Shown: piece after piece, positions 53,883 to 62,679 of the stretch | How the letters are laid out: every line of letters begins with the position of its first letter | How positions within the stretch are numbered: the first letter of the stretch is position 1 | DNA from: Mycobacterium sp. 3519A | Lineage (GTDB): Bacteria; Actinomycetota; Actinomycetes; Mycobacteriales; Mycobacteriaceae | Length of the DNA: 64,000 bases | Assembly: GCF_900240945.1 (NCBI RefSeq) | Contig: NZ_OESG01000012.1 | Coordinates: 682,001-746,000 of the forward strand | Direction of reading: 5' to 3' | Translations under genes and position numbers: made by a program | Notes under the pieces: generated by a model | What the model saw: the letters and a program-made list of their open reading frames with translations, nothing else | Told to the model about the DNA's origin: nothing | Databases searched by the model: none

Positions 53883-56836
53883 TCGCCGAAAACCTTTCGC
53901 ACTACCGCTTTCGCCCGCCGCGTCACCCGCAGATAGTTGTCAAGGAACTCGCCGCCGTCGTCGGTGTCCCAACCCGCCGCCAGCGCAACGGCATTGAGTT
54001 GACGGCCCGGCCCCGGTAGCTGATCGGTCGGTTTGCCGCGCACCAACACCAGCGCGTTGCGCGCCCGCGTGGCCGTCAACCAGGCCTGCCGCAACAGTTC
54101 GACGTCGCCTTCGGCGATCAGTTCGGCGGCGCCGATCGCGTTGAGCGCGTCCAACGTCGAAGTGCTGTGCAGCGCAGGCACTTTGTGCGCATGCCGCAGC
54201 TGCAGCAGCTGCACGGTCCACTCGATGTCGGCCAGCCCGCCACGGCCAAGCTTGGTGTGTGTGTTCGGATCCGCGCCACGGGGCAGTCGTTCCGCGTCGA
54301 CGCGCGCCTTGATCCGCCGGATCTCCTGCACCGCAGCGGCGGACACACCACCCGACGGGTAGCGGGTCTTGTCGATCATCAGCAGGAAGCGCTCCCCCAG
54401 TTCGAGGTCACCCGCCACCCGGTGCGCCCGCAGCAGGGCCTGCACCTCCCACGGCTGCGCATACTTCTCGTAGTACGCCTGATACGACGACAGCGTTCTG
54501 ACCAAGGACCCGTTGCGGCCCTCCGGCCGTAACCCGGCGTCGACCTCCAGCGGCGGATCGGCAGACGGCGTGCCCAGCAGGGTGCGGACCTGTTCGGCGA
54601 TGGTGATCGACCACCGCACCGCCGCCGACTCGTCGACTCCGTGGTTCGGTTCGCACACGAACATGACGTCGGCGTCGGATCCGTAGCCCAGTTCGCCGCC
54701 GCCGAGCCTGCCCATCCCGATCACCGCGATCCGGGCGGGTGCGCCGTCGGCGGGCGTGTTGGCACGGATGATCACGTCGAGCGCTGCCTGCAGCACGGCC
54801 ACCCACACCGACGTCAGCGCCTTGCAGACGTCGGTCACCTCGAGCATGCCGAGCAGATCCGCGGACGCGATGCGGGCGAGCTCGCGCCTGCGCAACGTGC
54901 GCGCCGCGGCGATCGCCCGCACCGGATCGGCGTGCCTGCCCGCCGAGGCGACCAATGCCCGTGCCACCCCTTCGGGTTCGACTTCCAACAGCTTGGGCCC
55001 GGTGGGGCCGTCGGCGTAGAGCTGGATCACCTCCGGTGCCCGCATCAACAGGTCGGGCACGTAGGCCGACGTGCCGAGTACCTGCATCAGCCGCTTGGCC
55101 ACCGCGCCCTCGTCGCGCAGCGTCGACAGGTACCAGCGTTGGTCGGCCAGTTCCTCGCTGATGCGCCGGTAGGCCAGCAGACCCGCGTCGGGGTCGGGGG
55201 TGTCGGACAGCCAATCCAGCAGCGTGGGCAGCAGCACCCGCTGCACCCGTCCCCTCCTGCCGCTGCCGCCGGTCAGCGCGGCCAGGTGCGTCAGCGCGCT
55301 CTGCGGACCCTCGTAGCCGAGTGCGGCGAGCTGACGTTCGGCCGCCTCCGGCGTCAGCATCGCCGGCTGGCCGGCCGACTCCAGCAGCGGTTGATAGAAC
55401 AGCTTGGCGTGCAGCCGGGACACCCGCATGTTCTGCCGCTTGAGTTCCTCGCGCAGCACGCCCAGCGCGTCATGGCGTCCGTCGGGACGCACGTGCGCGG
55501 CCCGCGCCAGCCACCGCAGCGCCTCGTCGTCGTCCTCGTCGGGAAGCATGTGGGTGCGCTTGAGCCGCTGCAGTTGCAGCCGATGCTCCAGCAGCCGCAG
55601 AAATTCGTACGACGCAGTCATGTTCGCAGCGTCGTCGCGGCCGATGTACCCGCCCGCGCCCAGCGCGGCCAACGCGTCGACCGTCGACGCCACGTGCAGC
55701 GAGGCGTCGTTGCGACCGTGCACCAGTTGCAGCAACTGCACCGCGAACTCGACGTCGCGCAGCCCGCCGGTGCCCAGCTTGATCTCCCGCGCCCGCACCC
55801 CGGCAGGCACGAGTTCCTCGACCCGGCGGCGCATCGCCTGCACCTCGGGCACGAAGTCTTCACGCTGGCTGGCCATCCACACCATCGGCATCAGCGCGTC
55901 GACGTACTGGCGACCCAACTCCGCGTCGCCTGCCGCGGGCCGCGCCTTGAGCAGCGCCTGGAACTCCCACGTCTTGGCCCACCGCTCGTAGTAGGCGATG
56001 TGCGACTCCAGGGTGCGCACCAGTTGACCGTGCTTGCCTTCCGGCCGCAGCGCGGCATCCACCTCGAAGAAGGCATCACCGGCGAACCGCATCATCTCGC
56101 CTGCCAGCCGGGTCGCGGTGGCGTCGGCGGGATCGGCCACGAAGATGACGTCGACGTCGCTGACGTAGTTCAGTTCGCGCGCACCGCACTTGCCCATCGC
56201 GATCACCGCGATCCGCGGGGGCTCGTCGTCCCCGCAGACCGAGCGGGTGGCGACCGTGAGCGCGGCGCCGAGCGCGGCATCGGCTAGATCGGACAGATGC
56301 TCGCCGACGGTGGGAAACGGCAACACGGGTTCGTTCTCCACCACGGGCGCGAGATCCAGCGCCGCGAGCACCAGCAGCCGGTCGCGGTAGAGGGTTCGCA
56401 GCGGCGCCACCGCGGGCGCCGTGTCTCTGCCGATTTCGACGCTCTCGGCGATCTCGGCGAACGTCGCGCGCAACTCGTCGGCGGACGGCAGCGCGGCCTC
56501 ACCCGACAGCCGGCGCCACGATCCGGGGTTGGCGACCAGATGGTCGCCGAGGGCCAGCGACGAGCCGAGCACGCCGAACAGCCGGCCGCGCAGCGCCTTG
56601 TCCTTGAGCAGCGCGTGGTTGAGTTCGTTCCAGTCGGCGCCCATGGCGTCGGCGAGGCGGACGATCGCGCGCAGGGCTTCGTCCGCGTCGGGAGCCCGCG
56701 ACAGCGACCACAGCAGTTCGACGTGTGCGTCGGTGTTCCACCCGAGCCGGTCCAGGTCCGCGGTCGCGGACGCCTCGACCAGCCCCAGCCGGCCTACGCT
56801 TGGCAGCTTCGGTCGCTGCGTCGCGGGTTTGGCCAC
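53879..56836 (-). CDS. glnE: Bifunctional glutamine synthetase adenylyltransferase/deadenylyltransferase
   Basis: Adds and removes AMP on glutamine synthetase (Tyr406 of GlnA1). The 985-residue protein has two nucleotidyltransferase domains, each with the G-S/D-x-D metal motif: [12 protein letters not shown] in the N-terminal (deadenylylating) half and [12 protein letters not shown] in the C-terminal (adenylylating) half, each followed by DAxLRPEG and VRTLxSxxAYYExxA repeats. Length matches M. tuberculosis GlnE (994). GTG start without a clear ribosome site, 34 bp after glnA2, so co-transcription is likely. Confidence 0.97.
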   Translation of the reverse strand: MAKPATQRPKLPSVGRLGLVEASATADLDRLGWNTDAHVELLWSLSRAPDADEALRAIVRLADAMGADWNELNHALLKDKALRGRLFGVLGSSLALGDHLVANPGSWRRLSGEAALPSADELRATFAEIAESVEIGRDTAPAVAPLRTLYRDRLLVLAALDLAPVVENEPVLPFPTVGEHLSDLADAALGAALTVATRSVCGDDEPPRIAVIAMGKCGARELNYVSDVDVIFVADPADATATRLAGEMMRFAGDAFFEVDAALRPEGKHGQLVRTLESHIAYYERWAKTWEFQALLKARPAAGDAELGRQYVDALMPMVWMASQREDFVPEVQAMRRRVEELVPAGVRAREIKLGTGGLRDVEFAVQLLQLVHGRNDASLHVASTVDALAALGAGGYIGRDDAANMTASYEFLRLLEHRLQLQRLKRTHMLPDEDDDEALRWLARAAHVRPDGRHDALGVLREELKRQNMRVSRLHAKLFYQPLLESAGQPAMLTPEAAERQLAALGYEGPQSALTHLAALTGGSGRRGRVQRVLLPTLLDWLSDTPDPDAGLLAYRRISEELADQRWYLSTLRDEGAVAKRLMQVLGTSAYVPDLLMRAPEVIQLYADGPTGPKLLEVEPEGVARALVASAGRHADPVRAIAAARTLRRRELARIASADLLGMLEVTDVCKALTSVWVAVLQAALDVIIRANTPADGAPARIAVIGMGRLGGGELGYGSDADVMFVCEPNHGVDESAAVRWSITIAEQVRTLLGTPSADPPLEVDAGLRPEGRNGSLVRTLSSYQAYYEKYAQPWEVQALLRAHRVAGDLELGERFLLMIDKTRYPSGGVSAAAVQEIRRIKARVDAERLPRGADPNTHTKLGRGGLADIEWTVQLLQLRHAHKVPALHSTSTLDALNAIGAAELIAEGDVELLRQAWLTATRARNALVLVRGKPTDQLPGPGRQLNAVALAAGWDTDDGGEFLDNYLRVTRRAKAVVRKVFGE

Positions 56837-56870
56837 GCTTAGAAAATAGCGCAGCCGTTATTCCGTCCGT

Positions 56871-58211
56871 CTAGAGCGACAGATAGGTCTTCAGCTCGAA
56901 CGGCGTCACGTGGCTGCGGTAGTTTTCCCACTCCGTGCGCTTGTTACGCAGGAAGTAGTCGAAGACGTGCTCCCCCAACGCTTCCGCGACCAGTTCGGAG
57001 TTCTCCATGTCGGTCAGCGCGACGCCGAGGCTGCCGGGCAGCTCCTTGTAGCCCATCGCACGGCGCTCCTCGGTGGTCAGGCTCCACACGTTGTCCTCGG
57101 CCTGCGGGCCGAGCACGTAGTTCTTCTCGATGCCGCGCAGACCCGCCGCCAGCAGCACGGCGAACGTCAGGTACGGGTTGCACGCCGAATCGGGGCTGCG
57201 CACCTCGACGCGTCGCGAGGACGCCTTGCGCGGGGTGTACATCGGCACCCGCACCAACGCCGAGCGGTTGGCGGCACCCCAGGACGCGGCCGTCGGCGCC
57301 TCGCCGCCGTGCACCAACCGCTTGTAGGAGTTCACCCACTGGTTGGTGACGGCGCTGATCTCCTGGGCATGCTCGAGAATGCCTGCGATGAACGACTTCG
57401 CGACGTCGGAAAGCTGCAGCGGGTCGTCGGGGCTGTGGAAGGCGTTGGTCTCGCCCTCGAACAGGCTCATGTGCGTGTGCATGGCCGAGCCGGGATGTTC
57501 GGCAAACGGCTTCGGCATGAACGATGCTCGCACCCCGTCGCCGATGGCGACCTCCTTGACCACGTACCGGAACGTCATCACGTTGTCGGCCATGGACAGC
57601 GCGTCGGCGTAGCGCAGGTCGATCTCCTGCTGCCCCGGCGCGCCCTCGTGGTGGCTGAACTCCACCGAGATGCCCATCTGCTCCAGCGCGTCGATGGCGT
57701 GCCTGCGGAAGTTCGGCGCCGCATCGTGCACCGCCTGGTCGAAGTAGCCGCCGTTGTCGGCGGGCACCGGCGGCGTGCCGTCCTCCTCGCCCGGCTTCAG
57801 CAGGAAGAACTCGATCTCCGGGTGCACGTAGCAGGAGAAGCCGAGGTCGCTGGCCTTGGACAGCTGACGACGCAGCACGTGCCGCGAGTCGGCCCACGAC
57901 GGCGAACCGTCGGGCATCGTGATGTCGCAGAACATCCGCGCCGAATGGTGTTTGCCGGAACTGCTGGTCCACGGCAGCACCTGGAAGGTCGACGGATCGG
58001 GGCGGGCCACCATGTCGGCCTCGGACACCCGGGCGAAGCCCTCGATCGCCGAACCGTCGAAACCGATGCCTTCCTCGAAGGCGCCTTCGAGTTCGGCGGG
58101 CGCGATCGCAACAGACTTCAGGTATCCGAGCACGTCGGTGAACCACAACCGGACGAAGCGGATATCGCGTTCTTCCAGCGTGCGCAGCACGAATTCCTTC
58201 TGCCGGTCCAT
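56871..58211 (-). CDS. glnA2: Glutamine synthetase, GlnA2 type
   Basis: A 446-residue GSI-alpha type synthetase, the length of M. tuberculosis GlnA2 (Rv2222c). It has GFDGSAIEGFARVSEADMV, PEIEFFLL, HHEGAPGQQEIDLRY and GSAMHTHMSLFEG. No adenylylation-site tyrosine segment like DLYELPPDE is seen. ATG at 58211 (MDRQKEFVLRTL) is chosen; the open frame upstream has no homology. A GTAAC-n6-TTAAC pair 23 bp before the start resembles a GlnR half-site pair. First gene of the run through glnE to LLM. Confidence 0.95.
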   Translation of the reverse strand: MDRQKEFVLRTLEERDIRFVRLWFTDVLGYLKSVAIAPAELEGAFEEGIGFDGSAIEGFARVSEADMVARPDPSTFQVLPWTSSSGKHHSARMFCDITMPDGSPSWADSRHVLRRQLSKASDLGFSCYVHPEIEFFLLKPGEEDGTPPVPADNGGYFDQAVHDAAPNFRRHAIDALEQMGISVEFSHHEGAPGQQEIDLRYADALSMADNVMTFRYVVKEVAIGDGVRASFMPKPFAEHPGSAMHTHMSLFEGETNAFHSPDDPLQLSDVAKSFIAGILEHAQEISAVTNQWVNSYKRLVHGGEAPTAASWGAANRSALVRVPMYTPRKASSRRVEVRSPDSACNPYLTFAVLLAAGLRGIEKNYVLGPQAEDNVWSLTTEERRAMGYKELPGSLGVALTDMENSELVAEALGEHVFDYFLRNKRTEWENYRSHVTPFELKTYLSL

Positions 58212-58233
58212 ATCCGCAGCGTATGCACCGGCT

Positions 58234-58249
58234 GTTAATTCTGTGTTAC
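58234..58249 (-). promoter_or_regulatory. GlnR-like half-site pair before glnA2
   Basis: On the minus strand GTAAC (58249-58245), six bases, then TTAAC (58238-58234). The spacing equals that of the glnA1 sites. Only one pair, and it ends 22 bp from the start codon, so a repressive or incidental role is possible. Confidence 0.4.
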
Positions 58250-58675
58250 ACGAGCGCTGCTTTTGGCGTGCGGGTTGCGCCGCAGCGGACCGCCCGGGAC
58301 TTTCGCTATTCGCGGCAGACCGAGGGTATCGAGTAGGCTCTGGGGTTTCTGGTGCATCAGGCGCGTCCCCGGCAGGCATGTCGGCCAGCACCGTGCGCTG
58401 GCGTGCTGATCACCCACCGCATCAGCCCCGGACCTGGTTGATACCGATCCCACCCGCGGCCCAACATCCAGCCCGGTCCGCTGGCGGCGGCCAGTCCACA
58501 CGACCAGCTATGAGACCTGCCGATCCTCACGTTGAGTAACGTCCGTGATGTTACCCATGTCAACCATAACCAGTGGCCTGAGTGGTTTCTGTGGATGTGG
58601 TTCGCGATGAACTGTTTTGGTGGTGGGCGCGATTGAGTGGAATAGCGATCGCTATATCAAACTGAGGAGGGCGTT
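58250..58675. promoter_or_regulatory. Gene-free interval between glnA2 and the GMC gene, with operator-like palindromes
   Basis: About 430 bp with no convincing gene; an 88-codon minus-strand frame (58235-58501) lacks a ribosome site and any recognisable pattern. Visible elements are GTAAC-n9-GTTAC (58536-58554) and the perfect 14-bp palindrome ATAGCGATCGCTAT (58642-58655), which lies 20 bp before the GMC start, where a repressor would block transcription. A GAGGAGG ribosome site follows. Confidence 0.55.
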
Positions 58676-60232
58676 GTGGGCGGTGCGTTGGAGTCGCGGT
58701 ACGACTTTGTTGTGTGTGGTGCCGGAACGTCGGGGTCGGTCGTGGCGCGTCGACTTGCCGAGAACCCGCAAGTGTCGGTATTGCTGGTGGAGGCTGGCGG
58801 TACTGATGAAGTTGACAGCGTGAGGCAGGCTGACCAGTGGACGCTGAATCTGGGCAGTGAACGTGACTGGGGGTTTGCGGCTGAGCCTGATGAGCGGATT
58901 CATGGTCGGGCGCTGCCGTTTTCGATGGGCAAGGGACTCGGTGGGGGTTCGAGTATCAATGCGATGATTTGGGCGCGCGGACACCGCAGGGACTGGGATC
59001 ACTTCGCCGACGAGTCCGGGGAGACGTCCTGGAGATACGAGCGGGTGTTGGATCTCTACCGCACTATCGAGGACTGGCAGGGTAGTGGGGAATCGCCTCA
59101 CCGCGGTCGGGGTGGACTTGTTTTCGTCGCGCCGGCTGCCGGTCCGCACCCGTTGGCCCCGACGGTGTTGGAGGCGGCCAAGGGGTTCGGGATTCCGACC
59201 TATCAGAGTCCGAACGGGCGGTTGATGGAGGAGAACCGTGGTGCTGCGGTCACGGACATGCGTATCCGCGACGGGCAACGTGTCTCGGTGTTCCGCAGCT
59301 ATGTGGGCCCCTATCTGGACAAGCCCAATCTGACCGTGCTCACCCAGGCACTGGTCAAGCGGGTGATGTTCCAGGGCACCCGCGTGACCGGTGTTGAAAT
59401 CGAACACGCCGGGGCGACACATCAGGTCGCTGCCAGCACCGAAGTCGTGCTGTCGCTGGGCGCTGTTCACACACCGAAGGTGCTGATGCAGTCCGGGATC
59501 GGTGACGTGACCGAACTGCGTCGCCTGGGCATCCCCGTGGTGCAGCATCTACCCGGAGTGGGCCAAAACTTCCAGGACCACTTTGGCTTTGACTGCGTAT
59601 GGGAGCTGCCCGCGACCGTCCCCGGTAGCACACAAGTCCAAGCCGCCCTGTTCTGGGACTCCGGACTCAACACGGACATCGACGGACCCGACCTGTTCGC
59701 GTGCATGGGCCCATTCCCGAAAGCCACCGCCGAAAACGCCGCCAAATACGGCCTGCCGCAGAACGCATGGACATTGTGCGGCGCACCATCACACCCCAAA
59801 AGCCGCGGCCAGCTACGCCTCACCGGACCCCGCCCCACCGACCCCATCCAGATCCAGGCCAACGCGCTAGCCGAACCCGACGACCTCAAAACAGCCATCG
59901 CCTGCGTGGAGACACTGCGTGAAATCGGCAACAGCGCCGAACTACGTCCGTTCGTCACCCGAGAAGCCATGCCCACCAACACCTCAGGTGCCGAACTGGA
60001 AACCTACCTACGCAACGCCGTCACCACCTACTGGCACCAATCCGGCACCGCCAAAATGGGCCGCGACAACATGTCAGTGGTCGACGGCCACCTCAACGTC
60101 TACGGCACCACCGGTCTACGCATCGCCGACGCCTCCATCATGCCCCGCATCACGACCGCCAACACCATGGCACCCTGCGTCATCATCGGCGAACAAGCAG
60201 CCCACTTCACCAAGACCCAACACAAAACCTAA
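58676..60232 (+). CDS. GMC-family FAD oxidoreductase (choline dehydrogenase-like)
   Basis: An FAD-dependent alcohol/aldehyde oxidoreductase of 518 residues. FAD motif CGAGTSGSVVARRL (14-26), GMC signature 1 GKGLGGGSSINAMIWARGH, signature 2 GAVHTPKVLMQSGIG, and the C-terminal catalytic pair H454 (YWHQSGTAKMG) and N496 (TTANTMAP). There is no signal peptide; it should be cytosolic and pass electrons to a quinone or O2. GTG 58676 follows GAGGAGG. A 14-bp palindrome overlaps its promoter. Codon use from ~59.5 kb on is less biased than the core genes (inference by eye). The substrate is unknown. Confidence 0.9.
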   Translation: MGGALESRYDFVVCGAGTSGSVVARRLAENPQVSVLLVEAGGTDEVDSVRQADQWTLNLGSERDWGFAAEPDERIHGRALPFSMGKGLGGGSSINAMIWARGHRRDWDHFADESGETSWRYERVLDLYRTIEDWQGSGESPHRGRGGLVFVAPAAGPHPLAPTVLEAAKGFGIPTYQSPNGRLMEENRGAAVTDMRIRDGQRVSVFRSYVGPYLDKPNLTVLTQALVKRVMFQGTRVTGVEIEHAGATHQVAASTEVVLSLGAVHTPKVLMQSGIGDVTELRRLGIPVVQHLPGVGQNFQDHFGFDCVWELPATVPGSTQVQAALFWDSGLNTDIDGPDLFACMGPFPKATAENAAKYGLPQNAWTLCGAPSHPKSRGQLRLTGPRPTDPIQIQANALAEPDDLKTAIACVETLREIGNSAELRPFVTREAMPTNTSGAELETYLRNAVTTYWHQSGTAKMGRDNMSVVDGHLNVYGTTGLRIADASIMPRITTANTMAPCVIIGEQAAHFTKTQHKT

Positions 60233-60396
60233 ACACTCGCACGTGGCTGAGAACCGGCCCACCTATGAAAGCGCTGCGTGTTGATCAACGATTTCCTGAT
60301 CAACTATCGCTACCCCAACGCTTTTCACGCAGTGATTGGTTGTCATAACAGTAGACACAGAGCGATCAGAGTCTTACCTTCTCGACATGGAGGACC
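60233..60396 (+). promoter_or_regulatory. Intergenic region with GTTGATCAAC palindrome
   Basis: GTTGATCAAC (60280-60289) is a perfect 10-bp palindrome; GATCAAC recurs at 60298-60304, and CTGCGTG/CACGCAG form outer arms of a possible longer fold. A GGAGGA site lies just before the flavoprotein start. No gene seen. Confidence 0.4.
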
Positions 60397-61026
60397 GTGA
60401 CCCCAGGACAGGCCACCAGGCTATCTGTCATTTACTACTCGGCTACCGGGCACGGAGCCGCGATGGCTCGCGAGGTCGCTGACGCCGGCGAAGCCGTCGG
60501 AGCTGAGGTGCGTCTGCGCCGCATCGCCGAACAAGCGGATCCTGCGGCCGTGGCAGCCGACCCGATATGGGCCGCCAATGTCTCTGCCGGCCAGCAGATT
60601 CCAATCGCGAGCCGAGAAGATGTGCTGTGGTCCGATGCCATCGTTTTCGGGACCCCGACTCGATACGGCAATCAGGCCTGGCAGTTCAGGGCGTTCATCG
60701 ACTCCCTGACCCCGCTGTTCATCGAGGGCAGGCTTGCCAACAAGGCGTATTCTGCCTTCACGTCTGGCCGGACCCAGCACGGCGGCCAAGAATCAACGCT
60801 GTTGAACATTTACGTCACCTTGATGCACTTCGGTGGCATCCTTGTGCCGCCCGGATTCACCGAGGAATTGAAGTAGGCAGACGGTAACCCCTACGGTGTC
60901 AGTCATGTCACGGGCCTGGACAACAGCGCAGCAGTCTCTGAGGTGACGGTGGCAGCGTTGCATCATCTAGCCAAACGCGTAGTGTACGTTGCCAACTGCA
61001 TCAAAGGACGACTGTCTCTCAGTTAG
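60397..61026 (+). pseudogene. WrbA-like NAD(P)H:quinone oxidoreductase interrupted by an amber stop
   Basis: A flavodoxin-fold protein: SVIYYSATGHGAAMAREV (FMN phosphate loop), IVFGTPTRYGNQAWQFRAF and AFTSGRTQHGGQESTL match WrbA. After residue 159 (FTEELK) comes TAG, and the same frame continues with ADGNPYGVSHVTG..., the conserved WrbA C-terminus, for 49 codons to a TAG at 61024. The full 209 codons equal WrbA length (~200). So a single in-frame nonsense codon replaces what is usually an aromatic or aliphatic residue. The last bases overlap the end of the facing TetR gene. The 159-residue product would lack part of the FMN site. Confidence 0.85.
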
Positions 61027-61628
61027 GCAACCGGTTTACGCTTCTCCGGTACCGAGACCAGCTGATTGGCTGTTTTCCGCACAGAGGCAATGACTTCCGA
61101 CTGTGTGGCGCTGCTGGACATGGCGCGTGAGATCGTAATCGCCCCCACCATCAGCGAAACGATGCTCCATGCGCGCCGCAACCGATCAGCTCGAGGACCG
61201 TCGAGTGCATCTGCTATTCGCTCAGCCATCGCCACGATATTGCGCTCGTAGCCCTTCCGGGTGCGAGTACTTGCCCGAGCAACGTCCGCACTCAGCGCTG
61301 GCATAACGCAGCCGTTGGCTGGGTCTGCGACATGGTGGTCGCTGATGTAGTCCGCGATGAACTTCTTCACCAGTGACCGAAGTTCGGCTTTCGTAGTAGC
61401 GGATTCGCTCTCGGAGAGAAGCGGCTCACCGACGGCTGCGTCGACGATCGCCTTCAACATCTCTTCTTTATTCGCGAAGTTGGAATAAAAAGCCCCAGAG
61501 GTGACACCCGCTGCCGCGGCGAGCCCGTCCACCCCAATTCCGTTGAAACCGGCCACCTTCATCGAAGTCAAACCAGCCTCCAGTAGGGAGGCTCGCGCTT
61601 TTACCTTCTGATCCGGTGGATATCGCAT
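61023..61628 (-). CDS. TetR-family transcriptional regulator
   Basis: A 201-residue one-component repressor. The N-terminal HTH is clear: GFNGIGVDGLAAAAGVTSGAFYSNFANKEEML (about residues 27-58). The C-terminal ligand domain (C in GCVMPALSADVARASTRTR) resembles the TetR type with C-terminal domain found with oxidoreductases. ATG 61628 has AAGGGG 8 bases upstream; a longer TTG-started frame is not preferred. It is divergent from the SDR gene and probably controls genes around it, possibly through the CGCTATC elements. Confidence 0.9.
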   Translation of the reverse strand: MRYPPDQKVKARASLLEAGLTSMKVAGFNGIGVDGLAAAAGVTSGAFYSNFANKEEMLKAIVDAAVGEPLLSESESATTKAELRSLVKKFIADYISDHHVADPANGCVMPALSADVARASTRTRKGYERNIVAMAERIADALDGPRADRLRRAWSIVSLMVGAITISRAMSSSATQSEVIASVRKTANQLVSVPEKRKPVA

Positions 61629-61917
61629 TAACACCCCTTGTGACAGCGTTTTCAAAGGAATAGTACGAGTTTACCCCCATAACGTAACTACCGCTATCAA
61701 TACATCGGCGTTGTGACAGCCGTCCGGAATCGTTCGGTTGCTGGCAGCGAGTGCGCCCGGGGTTGAATCACGACAGCAATGACATCCCGAATCAACTGCG
61801 CGCACTCTGCCGACGCGCGGCGGGTCGCTCGCATGCGCACTTGATACCTCGGGGGTATCGACATTGGCTTGAAAGGGTCTTGGACACACCCGTCCGGGGA
61901 CCGCAAGGCTGGTAGCC
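61629..61917. promoter_or_regulatory. TetR-SDR divergent promoter region
   Basis: 289 bp without a gene. Visible elements: TTGTGACAGC twice as direct repeat (61638-61647, 61711-61720); ACCGCTATC at 61690-61698; and the dyad GATACC-n5-GGTATC (61843-61859) about 60 bp before the SDR start. Small minus-strand frames here (e.g. 61671-61919) have no support. Confidence 0.5.
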
Positions 61918-62634
61918 ATGAGCTTGCAGAATCAACGCGTCCTAATTGTCGGTGGAACGTCGGGCATTGGCCTGGCTGTGGCTGCGGCGGTCGCCGAGCG
62001 TGGCGCCACGCCCATCGTTGTGTCACGCGCGCAGTCGAGTGTTGCTCGCGCGCTGGCCCTCTTGCCCGCCGGCGCCCACGGTGCCACCGTCGATCTCACC
62101 GATATGGCGGCCGTCGAGCAGCTTGCCGAGGACATCGGGTCCGTCGATCACCTCGTCTATACCGCAGGCGAGCCGTTGGAAGCCGTACCTCTGACAGGCC
62201 TGACTCCAGCGGTGATCTCGAGCTTTTACCAAACCCGCTTCATCGGTGCATGCAGCACGGTGCGAGTGTTCGCACGGCGTCTGCCCGCGACCGGTTCGAT
62301 CACCCTGACCAGCGGGTCGGCGAGCGAGCAACCTGAGTTCGGCGCCCTTCCTGTGAGCCTCTGCGGCGCGATGAACGCTTTGACTACCGCGCTGGCCGTC
62401 GAGCTTGCGCCAGTGCGGGTGAATGCAGTTGCCCCCGGCGTGGTGCGCTCCCCGCTGTGGAGGAATTTGGACGGCGCCGATCGTGAAGCGATGTTCTCCA
62501 CGACGGCCGAACAGATCCCGCTCGGTCGTATCGGCGAGGTGGACGACGCGGCACAGGCGTACTTGTACTGCATCGAGCAGAAGTTCTCGACCGGTGCCGT
62601 GATCAAGATCGACGGCGGAAGCGTCCTGGTTTAA
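61918..62634 (+). CDS. Short-chain dehydrogenase-like protein lacking the YxxxK site
   Basis: A 238-residue classical-SDR fold: VGGTSGIGLAVAAAVAERG (nucleotide loop), HLVYTAG, TLTSGSAS and the region after the active site (ALAVELAPVRVNAVAPGVV, RIGEVDDAAQAYLYC, GAVIKIDGGSVLV). Counting back from LAVELAP, the positions of the catalytic Tyr and Lys hold P and C (LPVSLCGAMNAL). Some SDR subfamilies naturally lack the pair; whether this one reduces anything is uncertain. ATG 61918. It is followed 45 bp later by the hydrolase gene. Confidence 0.85.
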   Translation: MSLQNQRVLIVGGTSGIGLAVAAAVAERGATPIVVSRAQSSVARALALLPAGAHGATVDLTDMAAVEQLAEDIGSVDHLVYTAGEPLEAVPLTGLTPAVISSFYQTRFIGACSTVRVFARRLPATGSITLTSGSASEQPEFGALPVSLCGAMNALTTALAVELAPVRVNAVAPGVVRSPLWRNLDGADREAMFSTTAEQIPLGRIGEVDDAAQAYLYCIEQKFSTGAVIKIDGGSVLV

Positions 62635-62679
62635 CCCAGGCGGCAGTCAACGCGATTCGACGTCGGAAAGGTGTTGGAC

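Noticed and set aside
54641..56287. 548-codon plus-strand frame opposite glnE
   Set aside because: Antisense shadow of glnE, rich in Arg/Gln/His without motifs.
58235..58501. 88-codon minus-strand frame between glnA2 and the GMC gene
   Set aside because: No ribosome site, no recognisable fold, and it overlaps the expected glnA2 promoter.
61843..61859. CsoR/RicR copper operator (GATACC-n5-GGTATC)
   Set aside because: Known copper operators have TACCC/GGGTA arms with 5-bp spacing; these arms and spacing differ and no copper gene is adjacent.
61671..61919. 82-codon minus-strand frame in the TetR-SDR interval
   Set aside because: Covers the divergent promoter with its repeats; no motif or ribosome site.
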